NCBI RefSeq assembly: GCF_000176135.1
Contig: NZ_ACZN01000013.1
Span: forward strand, 1-64,000
DNA: 64,000 nt
Source of the DNA: Vibrio coralliilyticus ATCC BAA-450
GTDB lineage: Bacteria > Pseudomonadota > Gammaproteobacteria > Enterobacterales > Vibrionaceae
Reading direction: 5' to 3'
Made by a program: the position numbers and the translations under genes. The notes under the pieces are model-generated. The model was not told where the DNA came from, did not search any database, and saw only the letters and a list, made by a program, of their open reading frames with translations. This document shows, in pieces, positions 1 to 8,286 of the stretch (position 1 is its first letter; every line of letters starts with the position of its first letter).

Positions 1-5
1 TCAGC

Positions 6-35
6 AAAAAGCCAGCTCATTGAGCTGGCTTTTTT
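6..35 (+). terminator. Intrinsic terminator, probably of a gene left of the window
   Basis: A nearly perfect inverted repeat (GCCAGCTCA at 11-19, TGAGCTGGC at 21-29) is preceded by five A and followed by six T. That makes it a strong rho-independent terminator on the plus strand and possibly on both strands. No gene in the window reads into it from the left, so it probably ends a plus-strand gene outside the window. Confidence 0.75.
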
Positions 36-59
36 CGTTTCTACTTTCCAGTTACGCAT

Positions 60-85
60 AAAAAATGCCCCGCACAAGCGAGGCA
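60..85 (-). terminator. Intrinsic terminator of treC
   Basis: Read on the minus strand, an 8-bp stem with one G-T pair (TGCCTCGC / GCGGGGCA) and a TTGT loop is followed by six T. It lies 28 bases beyond the treC stop, so it should end the treB-treC transcript. Confidence 0.75.
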
Positions 86-112
86 ATGAAGAAAACACTA
101 TAGGGGGTGTGT

Positions 113-1792
113 TTACTCTTCAATTAAAATAATGCGTGTCTCGTAAGGACGTAGAGTTTGAGTTTGAGCAACGGATTCAGGCAAAGCGTAGTTGCCTAAT
201 ACATATTTAGCACAGTCCACCTTGAAGGACTCTGGTAGTGCACATTGTGCTTCCACGCCATAATAGTTGTTGAGACAAATCAGCGTCTGTTTGGCGCTCT
301 TACGTTGATAGCCAAAGATCTGGTCGTGATTCGGATACAGATCTTGATAGTCCCCTGTCGTGATAACTTCAATTTCTTTGCGCAATTGAATTAACTTCTG
401 ATAGAAGTAAAAAACCGAATCACTGTCATCAACGGCTTTAGCTGCGTTCACTTGAGGATAATTTTCTGCCACCGCCAACCAAGGTTGAGCCTGAGAGAAA
501 CCAGCATACTGCTCGTCATTCCATTGCATTGGTGTACGTGAGTTATCACGGGACTTCTGAGCCAGAATATCTATCATCTCTTCGTTACTGACACCTTGCT
601 GGTTGACCATGATGTCATACATATTGGTGCTTTCCACATCACGGTATTGCTCTATCGAGCTATAGCCGGGATTGGTCATCCCAATCTCTTCCCCTTGATA
701 AATGTATGGTGTACCTTGCATCATATGGACAGAGGCTCCCAACATTTTAGCGGATTCCACTCGATAGTTTTTGTCATCACCTAAACGGCTAACGACACGT
801 GGCTGATCATGATTACACCAGAACAGTGCTCCCCAACCTTTGCCGTTCAATCCAGTTTGCCAATGGTTAAAGATCTGCTTTAGTTGTGAGAAATCAAAAG
901 GCGCTTTGGTCCATTTCTCGCCATTTGGGTAATCCACTTTGAGATGGTGGAAGTTAAACACCATCGACAGTTCTTTGTTATCCAGAGAGGAATACTGCTG
1001 GCAGTGTTCCAATGTGGTAGATGACATTTCGCCAACCGTAACGCTGCCATATTTTTGGAACACAGCTTCGCTGATTTCCTGCAAGTATTCATGTACACGA
1101 GGGCCATCTGTGTAAAAGCGGCGACCGTCACCAATATCATCATTCGGGAAATCTTGCTGCTTAGAAATTAGGTTAATCACATCAAGACGGAAGCCATCCA
1201 CTCCTTTCTCAGCCCAGAAGCTGATGACCTTTTTCACTTCCTCACGAACTGTCGGGTTCTCCCAATTAAGATCCGCTTGCTCTTTGGCAAAGAGGTGCAG
1301 AAAATACTGGCCTGTTTGCTCATCCATTTCCCAAGCGCTTCCGCCAAACTTGGACTGCCAGTTGTTTGGAACGTCACCTGCAACCGGATCTTTCCAAATG
1401 TAGTAATCACGGTATGGGCTACTCTTATCCCCCAGCGCAGATTGGAACCAAGCGTGCTCGGTAGAAGTGTGGTTAACGACAATGTCCATGATGATACGAA
1501 TACCACGCTGGTGTGCTTCATCAAGCAGACATTCAAAATCGTCCATACTGCCAAACTGAGGGTTAATAGCGTAGTAGTCTGAGATGTCATAACCATTATC
1601 AATCATCGGAGACTGATAGACTGGTGTTAGCCAAATGGCATCAATACCGAGCAATTTTAAGTAATCGAGCTTAGAAATGATGCCCTTAATATCCCCTGTT
1701 CCTTTACTACCGCTATCACAGAAGCTCTTCGGGTAAATCTGATATATCGAAGCCGTTTTCCACCAGTTCGCATCATTTGTGATTGTTGTCAT
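113..1792 (-). CDS. treC: Trehalose-6-phosphate hydrolase
   Basis: Cytoplasmic GH13 enzyme that splits trehalose 6-phosphate, made by the TreB transporter, into glucose and glucose 6-phosphate. The protein is 559 residues, the usual TreC size. Seen in the sequence: the GH13 region DIVVNHT (103-109), the nucleophile in FRLD (Asp204), the acid Glu255 in VGEMS, and the third carboxylate in NHDQPR (Asp329). A GTG four codons upstream (1804) could also start the gene, but the ATG at 1792 has GTGAG at Shine-Dalgarno distance. It lies downstream of treB in one operon with a hairpin between them. GH13 oligo-1,6-glucosidases are similar, but the PTS trehalose neighbour decides for TreC. Confidence 0.93.
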   Translation of the reverse strand: MTTITNDANWWKTASIYQIYPKSFCDSGSKGTGDIKGIISKLDYLKLLGIDAIWLTPVYQSPMIDNGYDISDYYAINPQFGSMDDFECLLDEAHQRGIRIIMDIVVNHTSTEHAWFQSALGDKSSPYRDYYIWKDPVAGDVPNNWQSKFGGSAWEMDEQTGQYFLHLFAKEQADLNWENPTVREEVKKVISFWAEKGVDGFRLDVINLISKQQDFPNDDIGDGRRFYTDGPRVHEYLQEISEAVFQKYGSVTVGEMSSTTLEHCQQYSSLDNKELSMVFNFHHLKVDYPNGEKWTKAPFDFSQLKQIFNHWQTGLNGKGWGALFWCNHDQPRVVSRLGDDKNYRVESAKMLGASVHMMQGTPYIYQGEEIGMTNPGYSSIEQYRDVESTNMYDIMVNQQGVSNEEMIDILAQKSRDNSRTPMQWNDEQYAGFSQAQPWLAVAENYPQVNAAKAVDDSDSVFYFYQKLIQLRKEIEVITTGDYQDLYPNHDQIFGYQRKSAKQTLICLNNYYGVEAQCALPESFKVDCAKYVLGNYALPESVAQTQTLRPYETRIILIEE

Positions 1793-1837
1793 TGCTAAAC
1801 TCACTTACCAAAAAATAAAAATCGAAAAAATAGCAGA

Positions 1838-1861
1838 AGCGATCGCCGAATTGCGATCGCT
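1838..1861. repeat. Intercistronic hairpin between treB and treC
   Basis: Perfect 9-bp inverted repeat AGCGATCGC / GCGATCGCT with a 6-base loop, in the 84-base treB-treC gap. Each arm contains the self-complementary octamer GCGATCGC. On the minus strand it is not followed by a clean T tract, so it looks more like an mRNA-stabilising or partially terminating hairpin than a full terminator. Confidence 0.65.
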
Positions 1862-1876
1862 CCTTTTTGTTTGCGC

Positions 1877-3301
1877 TTAAGCGTTTGCAGGCTCTAGCTC
1901 ACCTTTCATTTGTGCACGCTTGTAGAAGAACAGGGTCAATACTGCTGGCAGTGCAATCGCCACCAGCATTGCAATCGCGTAGATGCCCCAGAATTGTGGT
2001 TGGATAGACAAAATGCCCGGCAGGCCGCCCACCCCGATACCATTAGCCATAACACCGGCACTACCACAGATCGCTGCTGCAATAGCACTACCGATCATCG
2101 CACTCAGCATTGGGAATTTGTATTTAAGGTTAATACCGTACATCGCTGGCTCGGTGACACCTAGATAAGCAGAGATAGCCGCAGGTACTGAGATATCACG
2201 CTCACCGTGTTTCTTACTGATGATGATGATACCGACAACCGCTGATGCCTGAGCAATGTTAGACAGCGCAATCAGAGGCCAGATTGGAGTACCACCTAGG
2301 TCTTGCATCAACTGCAGATCAACAGCGTTGGTTGTATGGTGAATACCGGTAATCACTAAAGGTGCATACAGGAAGCCAAACACCATTGAGCCAATCACAG
2401 CGAAATCACCCGTCATTGCTGCTTTCGCGGCAAACGCCACACCATCACCCAATACGCGACCGAACGGGCCAATCAGAGAATGCGCCAATACAACAGAGAC
2501 AATGATAGAAACAAAAGGAACAACAACCAGATATAGGTAAGAAGGAACAATACGCTTAAGGTTCGTTTCGATGAACGCCAACGCGATACCCGCTAACATG
2601 GCTGGAATAACCTGAGCCTGATAGCCCACCTTCTCGATAGCAAATAAGCCAAAGTCCCACACTTCTGGCACTTGCTTACCAATCAGGTACGCATTCATCA
2701 GCTGAGGAGAGACCAAAGTGACACCAAGCGTAATGCCGAGAATCGGTGTACCACCGAGTTTCTTCACTGTTGACCAACACACGCCAACAGGCAGGAAGAA
2801 GAAAATAGCTTCACCAATTAACCATAGGAAGCTGTGAACAGTCGCCCAGAATTGGCTGATTTCCGTCAATGATTGACCATCAAACATCTTGATGTCGCCA
2901 ATCACGTTGCGGAAGCCCAAGATCAAACCACCTGTAATGATTGCTGGCAACAGTGGTACAAAGATTTCAGCAAGATGGGAGATACCACGTTCCAAAATGT
3001 TCATATTCTGACGTGCAGCCTGTTTGGATTCATCTTTCGACGCTTCAGACTTACCCGACAGTTCAATCAGAACTTTATACACTTCATCAACTTCAGTACC
3101 GACAACAACTTGAAACTGACCCGCATTAGTGAAACAGCCTTTCACCAGCGACAATGCTTCCAGTGCTTTAGTATCGGCTTTACTCGTGTCATTTAACACA
3201 AAGCGAAGGCGCGTCAGACAGTGGCTTACACTGGCGATGTTATCGCGACCGCCAACCAGTTCTATCAGACGCTCAACCTCTTGTTTCGCAATCTTACTCA
3301 T
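1877..3301 (-). CDS. treB: PTS trehalose transporter, EIIBC component
   Basis: Inner-membrane phosphotransferase permease that imports trehalose as trehalose 6-phosphate. The 474-residue protein has an N-terminal EIIB domain with the phospho-cysteine in SVSHCLTRLRF (Cys28) and a long EIIC membrane domain. The EIIC segment containing GFRNVIGD and the VTEPAMYGINLKY signature is like that of E. coli TreB. There is no EIIA domain, so phosphate must come from a separate glucose-type EIIA. The ATG at 3301 matches the start of E. coli TreB (MSKI); an in-frame GTG at 3313 would add four residues. Transcribed with treC and downstream of treR, with TreR and CRP sites in front. Confidence 0.95.
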   Translation of the reverse strand: MSKIAKQEVERLIELVGGRDNIASVSHCLTRLRFVLNDTSKADTKALEALSLVKGCFTNAGQFQVVVGTEVDEVYKVLIELSGKSEASKDESKQAARQNMNILERGISHLAEIFVPLLPAIITGGLILGFRNVIGDIKMFDGQSLTEISQFWATVHSFLWLIGEAIFFFLPVGVCWSTVKKLGGTPILGITLGVTLVSPQLMNAYLIGKQVPEVWDFGLFAIEKVGYQAQVIPAMLAGIALAFIETNLKRIVPSYLYLVVVPFVSIIVSVVLAHSLIGPFGRVLGDGVAFAAKAAMTGDFAVIGSMVFGFLYAPLVITGIHHTTNAVDLQLMQDLGGTPIWPLIALSNIAQASAVVGIIIISKKHGERDISVPAAISAYLGVTEPAMYGINLKYKFPMLSAMIGSAIAAAICGSAGVMANGIGVGGLPGILSIQPQFWGIYAIAMLVAIALPAVLTLFFYKRAQMKGELEPANA

Positions 3302-3374
3302 ATCCTTGTCCACCCTAAATTGGTTTCTCGTTCAGATCAGAACTCTCTGATCAAAAGGTTAGTTATAATTAATT

Positions 3375-3388
3375 TGGGAACATTCCCA
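3375..3388. promoter_or_regulatory. TreR operator O1 (near treB start of transcription)
   Basis: TGGGAACATTCCCA is a 6-2-6 palindrome that closely resembles the E. coli TreR operator core GGGAACGTTCCC. It lies just downstream of the predicted treB -10 element, where a LacI-family repressor would block transcription. Its centre is 55 bases from the second operator. Confidence 0.75.
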
Positions 3389-3397
3389 TTTGTATTT

Positions 3398-3426
3398 ATT
3401 ATATTGTCAAATCTATCGAAACAGAT
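3398..3426 (-). promoter_or_regulatory. Predicted treB promoter
   Basis: On the minus strand a perfect -10 TATAAT (3398-3403) lies 17 bases from a poor -35 ATCTGT (3421-3426). A weak -35 with an upstream CRP site is typical of an activator-dependent sugar promoter. A TTGACA at 3405-3410 has no matching -10 and is probably incidental. Confidence 0.55.
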
Positions 3427-3427
3427 A

Positions 3428-3445
3428 AATGGGAACAATCCCATT
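3428..3445. promoter_or_regulatory. TreR operator O2 (upstream)
   Basis: AATGGGA-ACAA-TCCCATT has 7-bp arms and the same GGGAAC core as O1. It lies between the CRP site and the -35. Two operators 55 bp apart would allow repression by looping or by blocking CRP contact. Confidence 0.65.
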
Positions 3446-3446
3446 A

Positions 3447-3462
3447 ATTGAATGAGATCACA
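3447..3462. promoter_or_regulatory. Predicted CRP-cAMP site for treBC
   Basis: ATTGA-N6-TCACA matches eight of ten core positions of TGTGA-N6-TCACA. Its centre is about 63 bases upstream of the start point expected from the TATAAT at 3398. That is close to the class I CRP spacing of -61.5. Confidence 0.5.
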
Positions 3463-3494
3463 GTATAATTTTAAACCATAGAGAAAAGAGAGGC

Positions 3495-4442
3495 TTAACT
3501 CAGGATTGGTTCCTGAGTGAGGTGCACCAGTTCAGACTCTCCATTAAGCTGAGAAATCAATAACTTGGCAGCTCTTTCTCCAGCCTGAGCATAACCCGGG
3601 TCAATACTGAATACTCTCGGAAATAGAAAAGACAGCAGCTCATTACCACCGACACCAGTCACCATCACGTCTTCCCTATCCAACTCCTGAAGACGCTTAA
3701 TTACACCAAGTGCCAAAGTATCACTGGCGCACACAATTGCCTGTGTGGTTGGATTCAACACTTTATCCACCAGCTGATAAGCACTTTCGTGATGAAGATG
3801 ACCTGTTTGGTAGTTAGGGGATAATCGCCGCTCTGAACACCAATCTAAGTATGCATTGAGACGAATCTGCCCAGTAGTTCGGTCTGAAGGATCAACACCA
3901 ATAAAAGCAATCTCACTCACCGATTGGCGCTGAAGGTGTTCCAGCGCACAGCGAATGACGCCTGTATTGTCGTAGTTTATTGATGAGGTTGCGTCGGTAT
4001 CCATGGCAATCACCAGTGAACGATGTTGCCAACTAGAGAGACGTTCAATGTCAAAATCACTAAAGCCAAACACAATCACGCCGTCAACATTACGCCTACG
4101 CAGGACGTCGAGATGTTCATTGGTCATCTTGCGGTCGAATTGGCTTTCCATGATCACCGCGTCATAGCCGTTACTGTAGAGAACTTGCAGCATGCTGCTG
4201 ACGGCTTTGTTTTCCGATGGCGAATCAAGACGCGAAATGATAACCCCAACCACTTTCTGACTACCGCCACGCATCGCTTGCGCCGACTTAGAAGGCACAT
4301 AGCCAGACTCTTCAATCACACGCTCAACTTTGGCACGAGTTTCCGGTTTGACTTTAGGATCATTAGTTAACACACGGGAAACCGTAGATTTACCAACGCC
4401 AGAAAGTTTCGCAATATCAAGGATTGTCAGTTTTTTATTCAT
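3495..4442 (-). CDS. treR: Trehalose operon repressor, LacI family
   Basis: DNA-binding repressor of treBC, in E. coli induced by trehalose 6-phosphate. The 315-residue length equals E. coli TreR. The N-terminal LacI helix-turn-helix is clear (KLTILDIAKLSGVGKSTVSR, from residue 3), followed by a periplasmic-binding-protein-like effector domain. The ATG at 4442 puts the helix-turn-helix at the very N-terminus; an in-frame upstream start at 4469 would add nine unlikely residues. The gene precedes treB on the same strand with 193 bases between the coding regions, which hold two matching operators. It probably controls that promoter, and promoter activity through treR may be separate. Confidence 0.9.
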   Translation of the reverse strand: MNKKLTILDIAKLSGVGKSTVSRVLTNDPKVKPETRAKVERVIEESGYVPSKSAQAMRGGSQKVVGVIISRLDSPSENKAVSSMLQVLYSNGYDAVIMESQFDRKMTNEHLDVLRRRNVDGVIVFGFSDFDIERLSSWQHRSLVIAMDTDATSSINYDNTGVIRCALEHLQRQSVSEIAFIGVDPSDRTTGQIRLNAYLDWCSERRLSPNYQTGHLHHESAYQLVDKVLNPTTQAIVCASDTLALGVIKRLQELDREDVMVTGVGGNELLSFLFPRVFSIDPGYAQAGERAAKLLISQLNGESELVHLTQEPILS

Positions 4443-4493
4443 AATGCTGTGGATTCGCTCAATTGACAAAGCAGAGTGTACAGAAGATTAACG

Positions 4494-4838
4494 CTATTGG
4501 GTTTTACAGTTTTTGTAAACGACTCTGCCTAATTCTAACCGCGCATCATCACCTTTGGTGTGTAAAGTTACCGGATTAAGAATCGGCTTTGTTCCATTAT
4601 CTAGGATGTATTTTGCACCAGAACCAGATGGGACCTGAGTGAGGCGGTAGTCATGTTTAGGCAAACGTAAAAGCGCTGCTTGCTCTTCAATCAGATAGGC
4701 GACCTCAAACTGCTTGTTTGATTCACACTGGTAGGTCACGAATTGATAAGTGTCATCTGCTTCGCGCTCAATCGCTGAGTGGCTGCAACCAAATAGTGTC
4801 GTTCCAGCCAGAAACGCTAACAAAGCATTCATTTTCAT
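4494..4838 (-). CDS. MliC-like lipoprotein, putative c-type lysozyme inhibitor
   Basis: A 114-residue lipoprotein: the N-terminal signal ends in the lipobox LFGC (Cys18), and Asp is not at +2. The mature part fits the MliC/PliC domain: an N-terminal YQC, then SGSGAKY, then TKGDDARL and a late KNC, so the two cysteines could form a disulphide. Known MliC proteins bind and block vertebrate-type lysozyme at the outer membrane. The ATG at 4838 has GGAGAG at good distance; a start at 4871 would lie inside the gmhB terminator. It lies 51 bases before treR and may be read with it, though no shared function is evident. The family call is from motif pattern only. Confidence 0.75.
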   Translation of the reverse strand: MKMNALLAFLAGTTLFGCSHSAIEREADDTYQFVTYQCESNKQFEVAYLIEEQAALLRLPKHDYRLTQVPSGSGAKYILDNGTKPILNPVTLHTKGDDARLELGRVVYKNCKTQ

Positions 4839-4854
4839 CCAAACTCTCCAATAG

Positions 4855-4878
4855 AAAAAAGGCCGCCTCAAGCGACCT
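4855..4878 (-). terminator. Intrinsic terminator of gmhB
   Basis: On the minus strand a 7-bp stem (AGGTCGC / GCGGCCT with a G-T pair) and a 5-base loop is followed by six T. It lies 14 bases after the gmhB stop, separating gmhB from the lipoprotein gene. Confidence 0.7.
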
Positions 4879-4892
4879 CTTTTCTCGATAAT

Positions 4893-5444
4893 TTACTTCG
4901 CTAAGTAGGCAGGGACTTCTTTGATACTGTCCAGTACAACAGAGGCAATCGCCTCACCTTTTTCCGTAACAGGCTTGCCAGTACGTACTAAAATACGCGT
5001 ACCCACTTCAGCGGCTTCTGCGGCCATCATATCCTCAGCCTTGTCGCCGACCATAACAGAATTCGCCATATCGATTTTGAGAAAGTCACGAGCAGAAATG
5101 AACATGCCTGGCTTAGGTTTACGGCAATTGCAATCTTCTTTGTACTTACCCTGACCATGTTCTGCATGGTGTGGACAATAGTAGAAGCCATCAAATTCAA
5201 CGCCATGATCAACAAAGTTCCAATCCATCCACTGCGTTAGTGAAAGGAAACGATCTTCACTGAATTTATCACGAGCAATCCCTGACTGGTTGGTCACCAA
5301 TACAAGCATATAGCCCATCTCTTTGAGCTTTTTCGTCGCTTCAAACACGCCATCAATAAATTCAAAGTCGTGCTCGTCATGAACATATCCGTGGTCGACG
5401 TTGATTACGCCATCACGATCCAAAAAGACTGCTGGTTTCGCCAA
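4893..5444 (-). CDS. gmhB: D-glycero-beta-D-manno-heptose 1,7-bisphosphate 7-phosphatase
   Basis: HAD-family phosphatase that removes the 7-phosphate in ADP-heptose synthesis for the LPS inner core. 183 residues. Seen: the HAD motif FLDRDGVIN with Asp9 and Asp11, motif II VTNQSG, and the zinc loop CPHH ... CNCRKP that marks GmhB. Translation most likely starts at a TTG (5444): the first codons MAKPAVFLD match other GmhB proteins, no ATG is in range, and AGAGAAG lies upstream. It is divergent from metNIQ, as in E. coli. GmhA of the same pathway is encoded at 14750. Confidence 0.93.
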   Translation of the reverse strand: MAKPAVFLDRDGVINVDHGYVHDEHDFEFIDGVFEATKKLKEMGYMLVLVTNQSGIARDKFSEDRFLSLTQWMDWNFVDHGVEFDGFYYCPHHAEHGQGKYKEDCNCRKPKPGMFISARDFLKIDMANSVMVGDKAEDMMAAEAAEVGTRILVRTGKPVTEKGEAIASVVLDSIKEVPAYLAK

Positions 5445-5536
5445 AATTTGCTTCTCTGTCTACTATTTATTACCAGAATTATTACACGCTTTATTTCTTT
5501 CATCACTATCTAATTACTAATCTGTTTGATTGAAAT

Positions 5537-5560
5537 GAACGTTTAGACGTCTAGCCGTAA
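5537..5560. promoter_or_regulatory. Tandem MetJ boxes upstream of metNIQ
   Basis: A perfect met box AGACGTCT (5545-5552) is flanked in register by two degenerate 8-mers, GAACGTTT (5537-5544) and AGCCGTAA (5553-5560), each matching five of eight positions. MetJ binds adjacent 8-bp boxes cooperatively with S-adenosylmethionine. The array lies just upstream of the predicted -35 of metN. Confidence 0.75.
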
Positions 5561-5569
5561 AAATATCTA

Positions 5570-5598
5570 TTGACACAATTAATGCAAAGCCATAGCAT
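5570..5598 (+). promoter_or_regulatory. Predicted metN promoter
   Basis: A consensus -35 TTGACA (5570-5575) is followed after 17 bases by TAGCAT (5593-5598). Transcription would start near 5605, giving a leader of about 65 bases to the metN ATG. The MetJ boxes end ten bases upstream of the -35. Confidence 0.6.
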
Positions 5599-5668
5599 CC
5601 TCTACTAAATGAGAGGTAGTTCAAAATTATCTACTTTTTCCCAAAGCAGTCTGATAGCGGATTTCTCG

Positions 5669-6703
5669 ATGATAGAAATTAATCAAGTAAACAAGGTATT
5701 TCTTCAAGGAAGCAAAGAAATACATGCCCTGAAGGACATCAACCTTCATATCCCACAGGGGACGATATTCGGTGTAATTGGCTCATCAGGAGCAGGGAAA
5801 AGTACGCTTATTCGATGTGTCAATATGCTGGAAGCGCCAACGTCGGGCTCTATCATTGTTGACGGTATTGATCTTACTAAGCAGTCCAAATCAGAACTGA
5901 GTGAAACGCGCCGTAACATCGGCATGATCTTCCAGCATTTTAACCTGCTATCTTCACGTACTGTGTTCGATAATGTTGCTCTACCCCTAGAGCTTGCAGG
6001 CAAAGATAAGGCTCAAATCGATGAGAAAGTCACCGAACTGCTCAAATTGGTAGGCCTCTCTGATAAACAAGAAAGCTACCCTTCTAACCTGAGTGGTGGC
6101 CAAAAGCAGCGTGTGGCTATCGCACGAGCTCTGGCTTCTGATCCAAAAGTATTGCTGTGTGACGAGGCAACCAGCGCTTTGGACCCTGCGACAACGCAGT
6201 CTATTCTCGAACTGCTTAAAGAGATTAACCGTAAGCTGAATATCACTATGCTGCTCATCACCCACGAAATGGACGTGGTAAAGAGTATCTGCCATGAAGT
6301 GGCGATCATTGGTGGCGGAGAACTGGTTGAGAAAGGCACGGTAGGTGAAATCTTTGCCCACCCGAAAACAGAGCTGGCTCATGAGTTCATCCGTTCTACG
6401 CTTGATCTATCTATCCCTGATGATTATCAGGCACGCCTGCAAGAGACTCGTGTTGAAGGTAGCTACCCATTAGTTCGACTTGAGTTTACTGGTGCAACTG
6501 TAGACGCGCCACTCGTCAGCCAGATCGCGCGTAAATTCAATATTGATGTCAGCATTCTAAGTTCTGATCTTGATTACGCCGGTGGCGTTAAATTCGGCAT
6601 GATGGTCGCTGAGCTGTTTGGTAACGAGCAAGATGACAACGCGGCAATCGAATTCCTCCGTGAACACAATGTAAAAGTAGAGGTACTGGGTTATGTCCTT
6701 TAA
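5669..6703 (+). CDS. metN: Methionine ABC transporter, ATP-binding protein
   Basis: ATPase of the MetNIQ importer for L- and D-methionine. 344 residues (E. coli 343). Seen: Walker [10 protein letters not shown], signature LSGGQKQR, Walker [13 protein letters not shown], and the switch His in LLITHEMD. The C-terminal part (about 265-344) is the ACT-like NIL domain that gives methionine feedback inhibition. I start at ATG 5669, giving MIEINQVNK as in the family; the reading frame is open 20 codons further upstream but this adds no conserved sequence. metI overlaps its end by 11 bases. Expected to be repressed by MetJ. Confidence 0.96.
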   Translation: MIEINQVNKVFLQGSKEIHALKDINLHIPQGTIFGVIGSSGAGKSTLIRCVNMLEAPTSGSIIVDGIDLTKQSKSELSETRRNIGMIFQHFNLLSSRTVFDNVALPLELAGKDKAQIDEKVTELLKLVGLSDKQESYPSNLSGGQKQRVAIARALASDPKVLLCDEATSALDPATTQSILELLKEINRKLNITMLLITHEMDVVKSICHEVAIIGGGELVEKGTVGEIFAHPKTELAHEFIRSTLDLSIPDDYQARLQETRVEGSYPLVRLEFTGATVDAPLVSQIARKFNIDVSILSSDLDYAGGVKFGMMVAELFGNEQDDNAAIEFLREHNVKVEVLGYVL

Positions 6704-7370
6704 CACAATTTCTGAGTGGCTGAGCCTTAACAGTAACCTTTTAATCGGTGCGACTTGGGAAACCATCTACATGGTCGCAGTGGCAGGTATTGTTGGCTTT
6801 GCCGTTGGTATTCCACTGGGCGTTATTCTTCATACAACGAAGAAAGGTGGCCTACTTGAGAACACCAAACTTAATAGCATTCTAGGCGCTGTCGTCAACG
6901 TTGGCCGCTCAGTGCCATTCCTAGTATTAATGGTTGCCATCATTCCAGTCACTAAAATTCTGGTCGGCACTTTTATTGGTACTACAGCAGCTATCGTACC
7001 GTTGACTATCGGCGCGATCCCATTTGTTGCTCGCCTTATTGAAGGTGCTTTGTTGGAAGTACCAACAGGCTTAGTGGAAGCGGCTCAATCGATGGGCGCT
7101 ACTCCGATGCAAATCATCAACAAGGTTCTGCTTCCTGAAGCAATGCCAACGATAGTGAACTCAGTCACCATCACGTTGGTCACTTTAGTCAGCTATTCAG
7201 CCATGGCCGGAACGGTTGGTGGCGGCGGCTTAGGTGATGTCGCCATTCGTTACGGCTTCCATCGCTATGATGTAGTTATCATGGCAGTAACCGTGGTGAT
7301 GCTTATTGTTTTGGTACAAATCATTCAGTCTATCGGTGATGCAATTGTGCGCCGCGTCGATCACAGATAA
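6693..7370 (+). CDS. metI: Methionine ABC transporter, permease
   Basis: Inner-membrane permease of MetNIQ, 225 residues with about five membrane segments. The permease EAA loop, which docks on MetN, is seen in [20 protein letters not shown] (about 129-148). It overlaps metN by 11 bases, so translation is probably coupled, and it is followed after 31 bases by metQ. Confidence 0.95.
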   Translation: MSFNTISEWLSLNSNLLIGATWETIYMVAVAGIVGFAVGIPLGVILHTTKKGGLLENTKLNSILGAVVNVGRSVPFLVLMVAIIPVTKILVGTFIGTTAAIVPLTIGAIPFVARLIEGALLEVPTGLVEAAQSMGATPMQIINKVLLPEAMPTIVNSVTITLVTLVSYSAMAGTVGGGGLGDVAIRYGFHRYDVVIMAVTVVMLIVLVQIIQSIGDAIVRRVDHR

Positions 7371-7401
7371 TAAATTTACAGATACGAATAAGGAGAAAGT
7401 C

Positions 7402-8211
7402 ATGAAATTTGGATTAAAAGGTCTACTCGCCATCGCAGCAGTTGCTTCTGCACTTGTCCTATCAGGATGTGGTGAAAAGCAAGCAGATACTAGCAAGATT
7501 AAAGTTGGTGTTATGGCGGGAGCTGAAGCTCAAGTAGCAGAAGTCGCAGCTAAAGTTGCAAAAGAAAAATACGGTCTGGATGTAGAGCTAGTGACTTTCA
7601 CAGATTACGTAACGCCAAACGCAGCTTTGGATGATGGTTCTATCGACATCAACGCGTTCCAGCACAAACCATACCTAGATCAGCAAGTGACTGACCGTGG
7701 CTACAAGCTAACGATTGCTGGTAATACGTTTGTTTACCCTATCGCGGGTTACTCTAAGCAAGTGAAATCGGTTGATGAAATTCAAGACGGTGCACGTATC
7801 GCAGTGCCAAACGATCCAACTAACTTAGGTCGATCTCTACTGCTTCTTGAACAGCAAGGCCTGCTTAAACTACGCGACGGTGTTGGCCTCCTAGCAACTG
7901 TGCGTGATATCGCAGAGAACCCAAAAAACATCACCATTGTTGAGCTAGATGCCGCTCAGCTTCCTCGTTCTCTTGACGATGTAGCTCTGTCTATCATCAA
8001 CACGACTTACGCAAGCTCAATTAACCTGACACCACAAAAAGATGGCGTATTTGTTGAAGACAAAGAGTCTCCATACGTAAACCTGATTGTTGCGCGTGAA
8101 GATAACGTCGAAGCTGAAAACGTACAAAACTTCGTTAAGTCTTACCAGACAGACGAAGTATACACAGCCGCTTCAGACATCTTTAAAGGTGGCGTAGTTA
8201 AGGGTTGGTAA
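7402..8211 (+). CDS. metQ: Methionine-binding lipoprotein
   Basis: Substrate-binding lipoprotein that delivers methionine to MetNI in the periplasm. 269 residues. The N-terminal signal peptide ends with the lipobox LSGC (Cys18). The NlpA/MetQ body follows, with the conserved segment DYVTPNAALDDGSIDINAFQ. The ATG at 7402 has a strong site, AGGAGAAAG. The frame opens earlier, inside metI, but that part has no signal peptide. Last gene of metNIQ; a strong terminator follows. Confidence 0.96.
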   Translation: MKFGLKGLLAIAAVASALVLSGCGEKQADTSKIKVGVMAGAEAQVAEVAAKVAKEKYGLDVELVTFTDYVTPNAALDDGSIDINAFQHKPYLDQQVTDRGYKLTIAGNTFVYPIAGYSKQVKSVDEIQDGARIAVPNDPTNLGRSLLLLEQQGLLKLRDGVGLLATVRDIAENPKNITIVELDAAQLPRSLDDVALSIINTTYASSINLTPQKDGVFVEDKESPYVNLIVAREDNVEAENVQNFVKSYQTDEVYTAASDIFKGGVVKGW

Positions 8212-8235
8212 TCACTTACTCGCCGAATTAAACAA

Positions 8236-8264
8236 GGGCTGACGTTACTGCGTCAGCCCTTTTT
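8236..8264 (+). terminator. Intrinsic terminator of metNIQ
   Basis: Perfect 9-bp stem GGGCTGACG / CGTCAGCCC with a 6-base loop, followed by five T. It lies 24 bases after metQ. Confidence 0.9.
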
Positions 8265-8286
8265 CTTTCCTCTTTTTGATTATTGT

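Noticed and set aside
1838..1861. HIP1 repeat (GCGATCGC) as sign of transfer from cyanobacteria
   Set aside because: The octamer occurs here only in this hairpin and the flanking genes are typical of Vibrio.
3405..3410. TTGACA on the minus strand upstream of treB
   Set aside because: No -10 at 16-18 bases; the spot falls in O1. The TATAAT at 3398 fits better with the CRP site.
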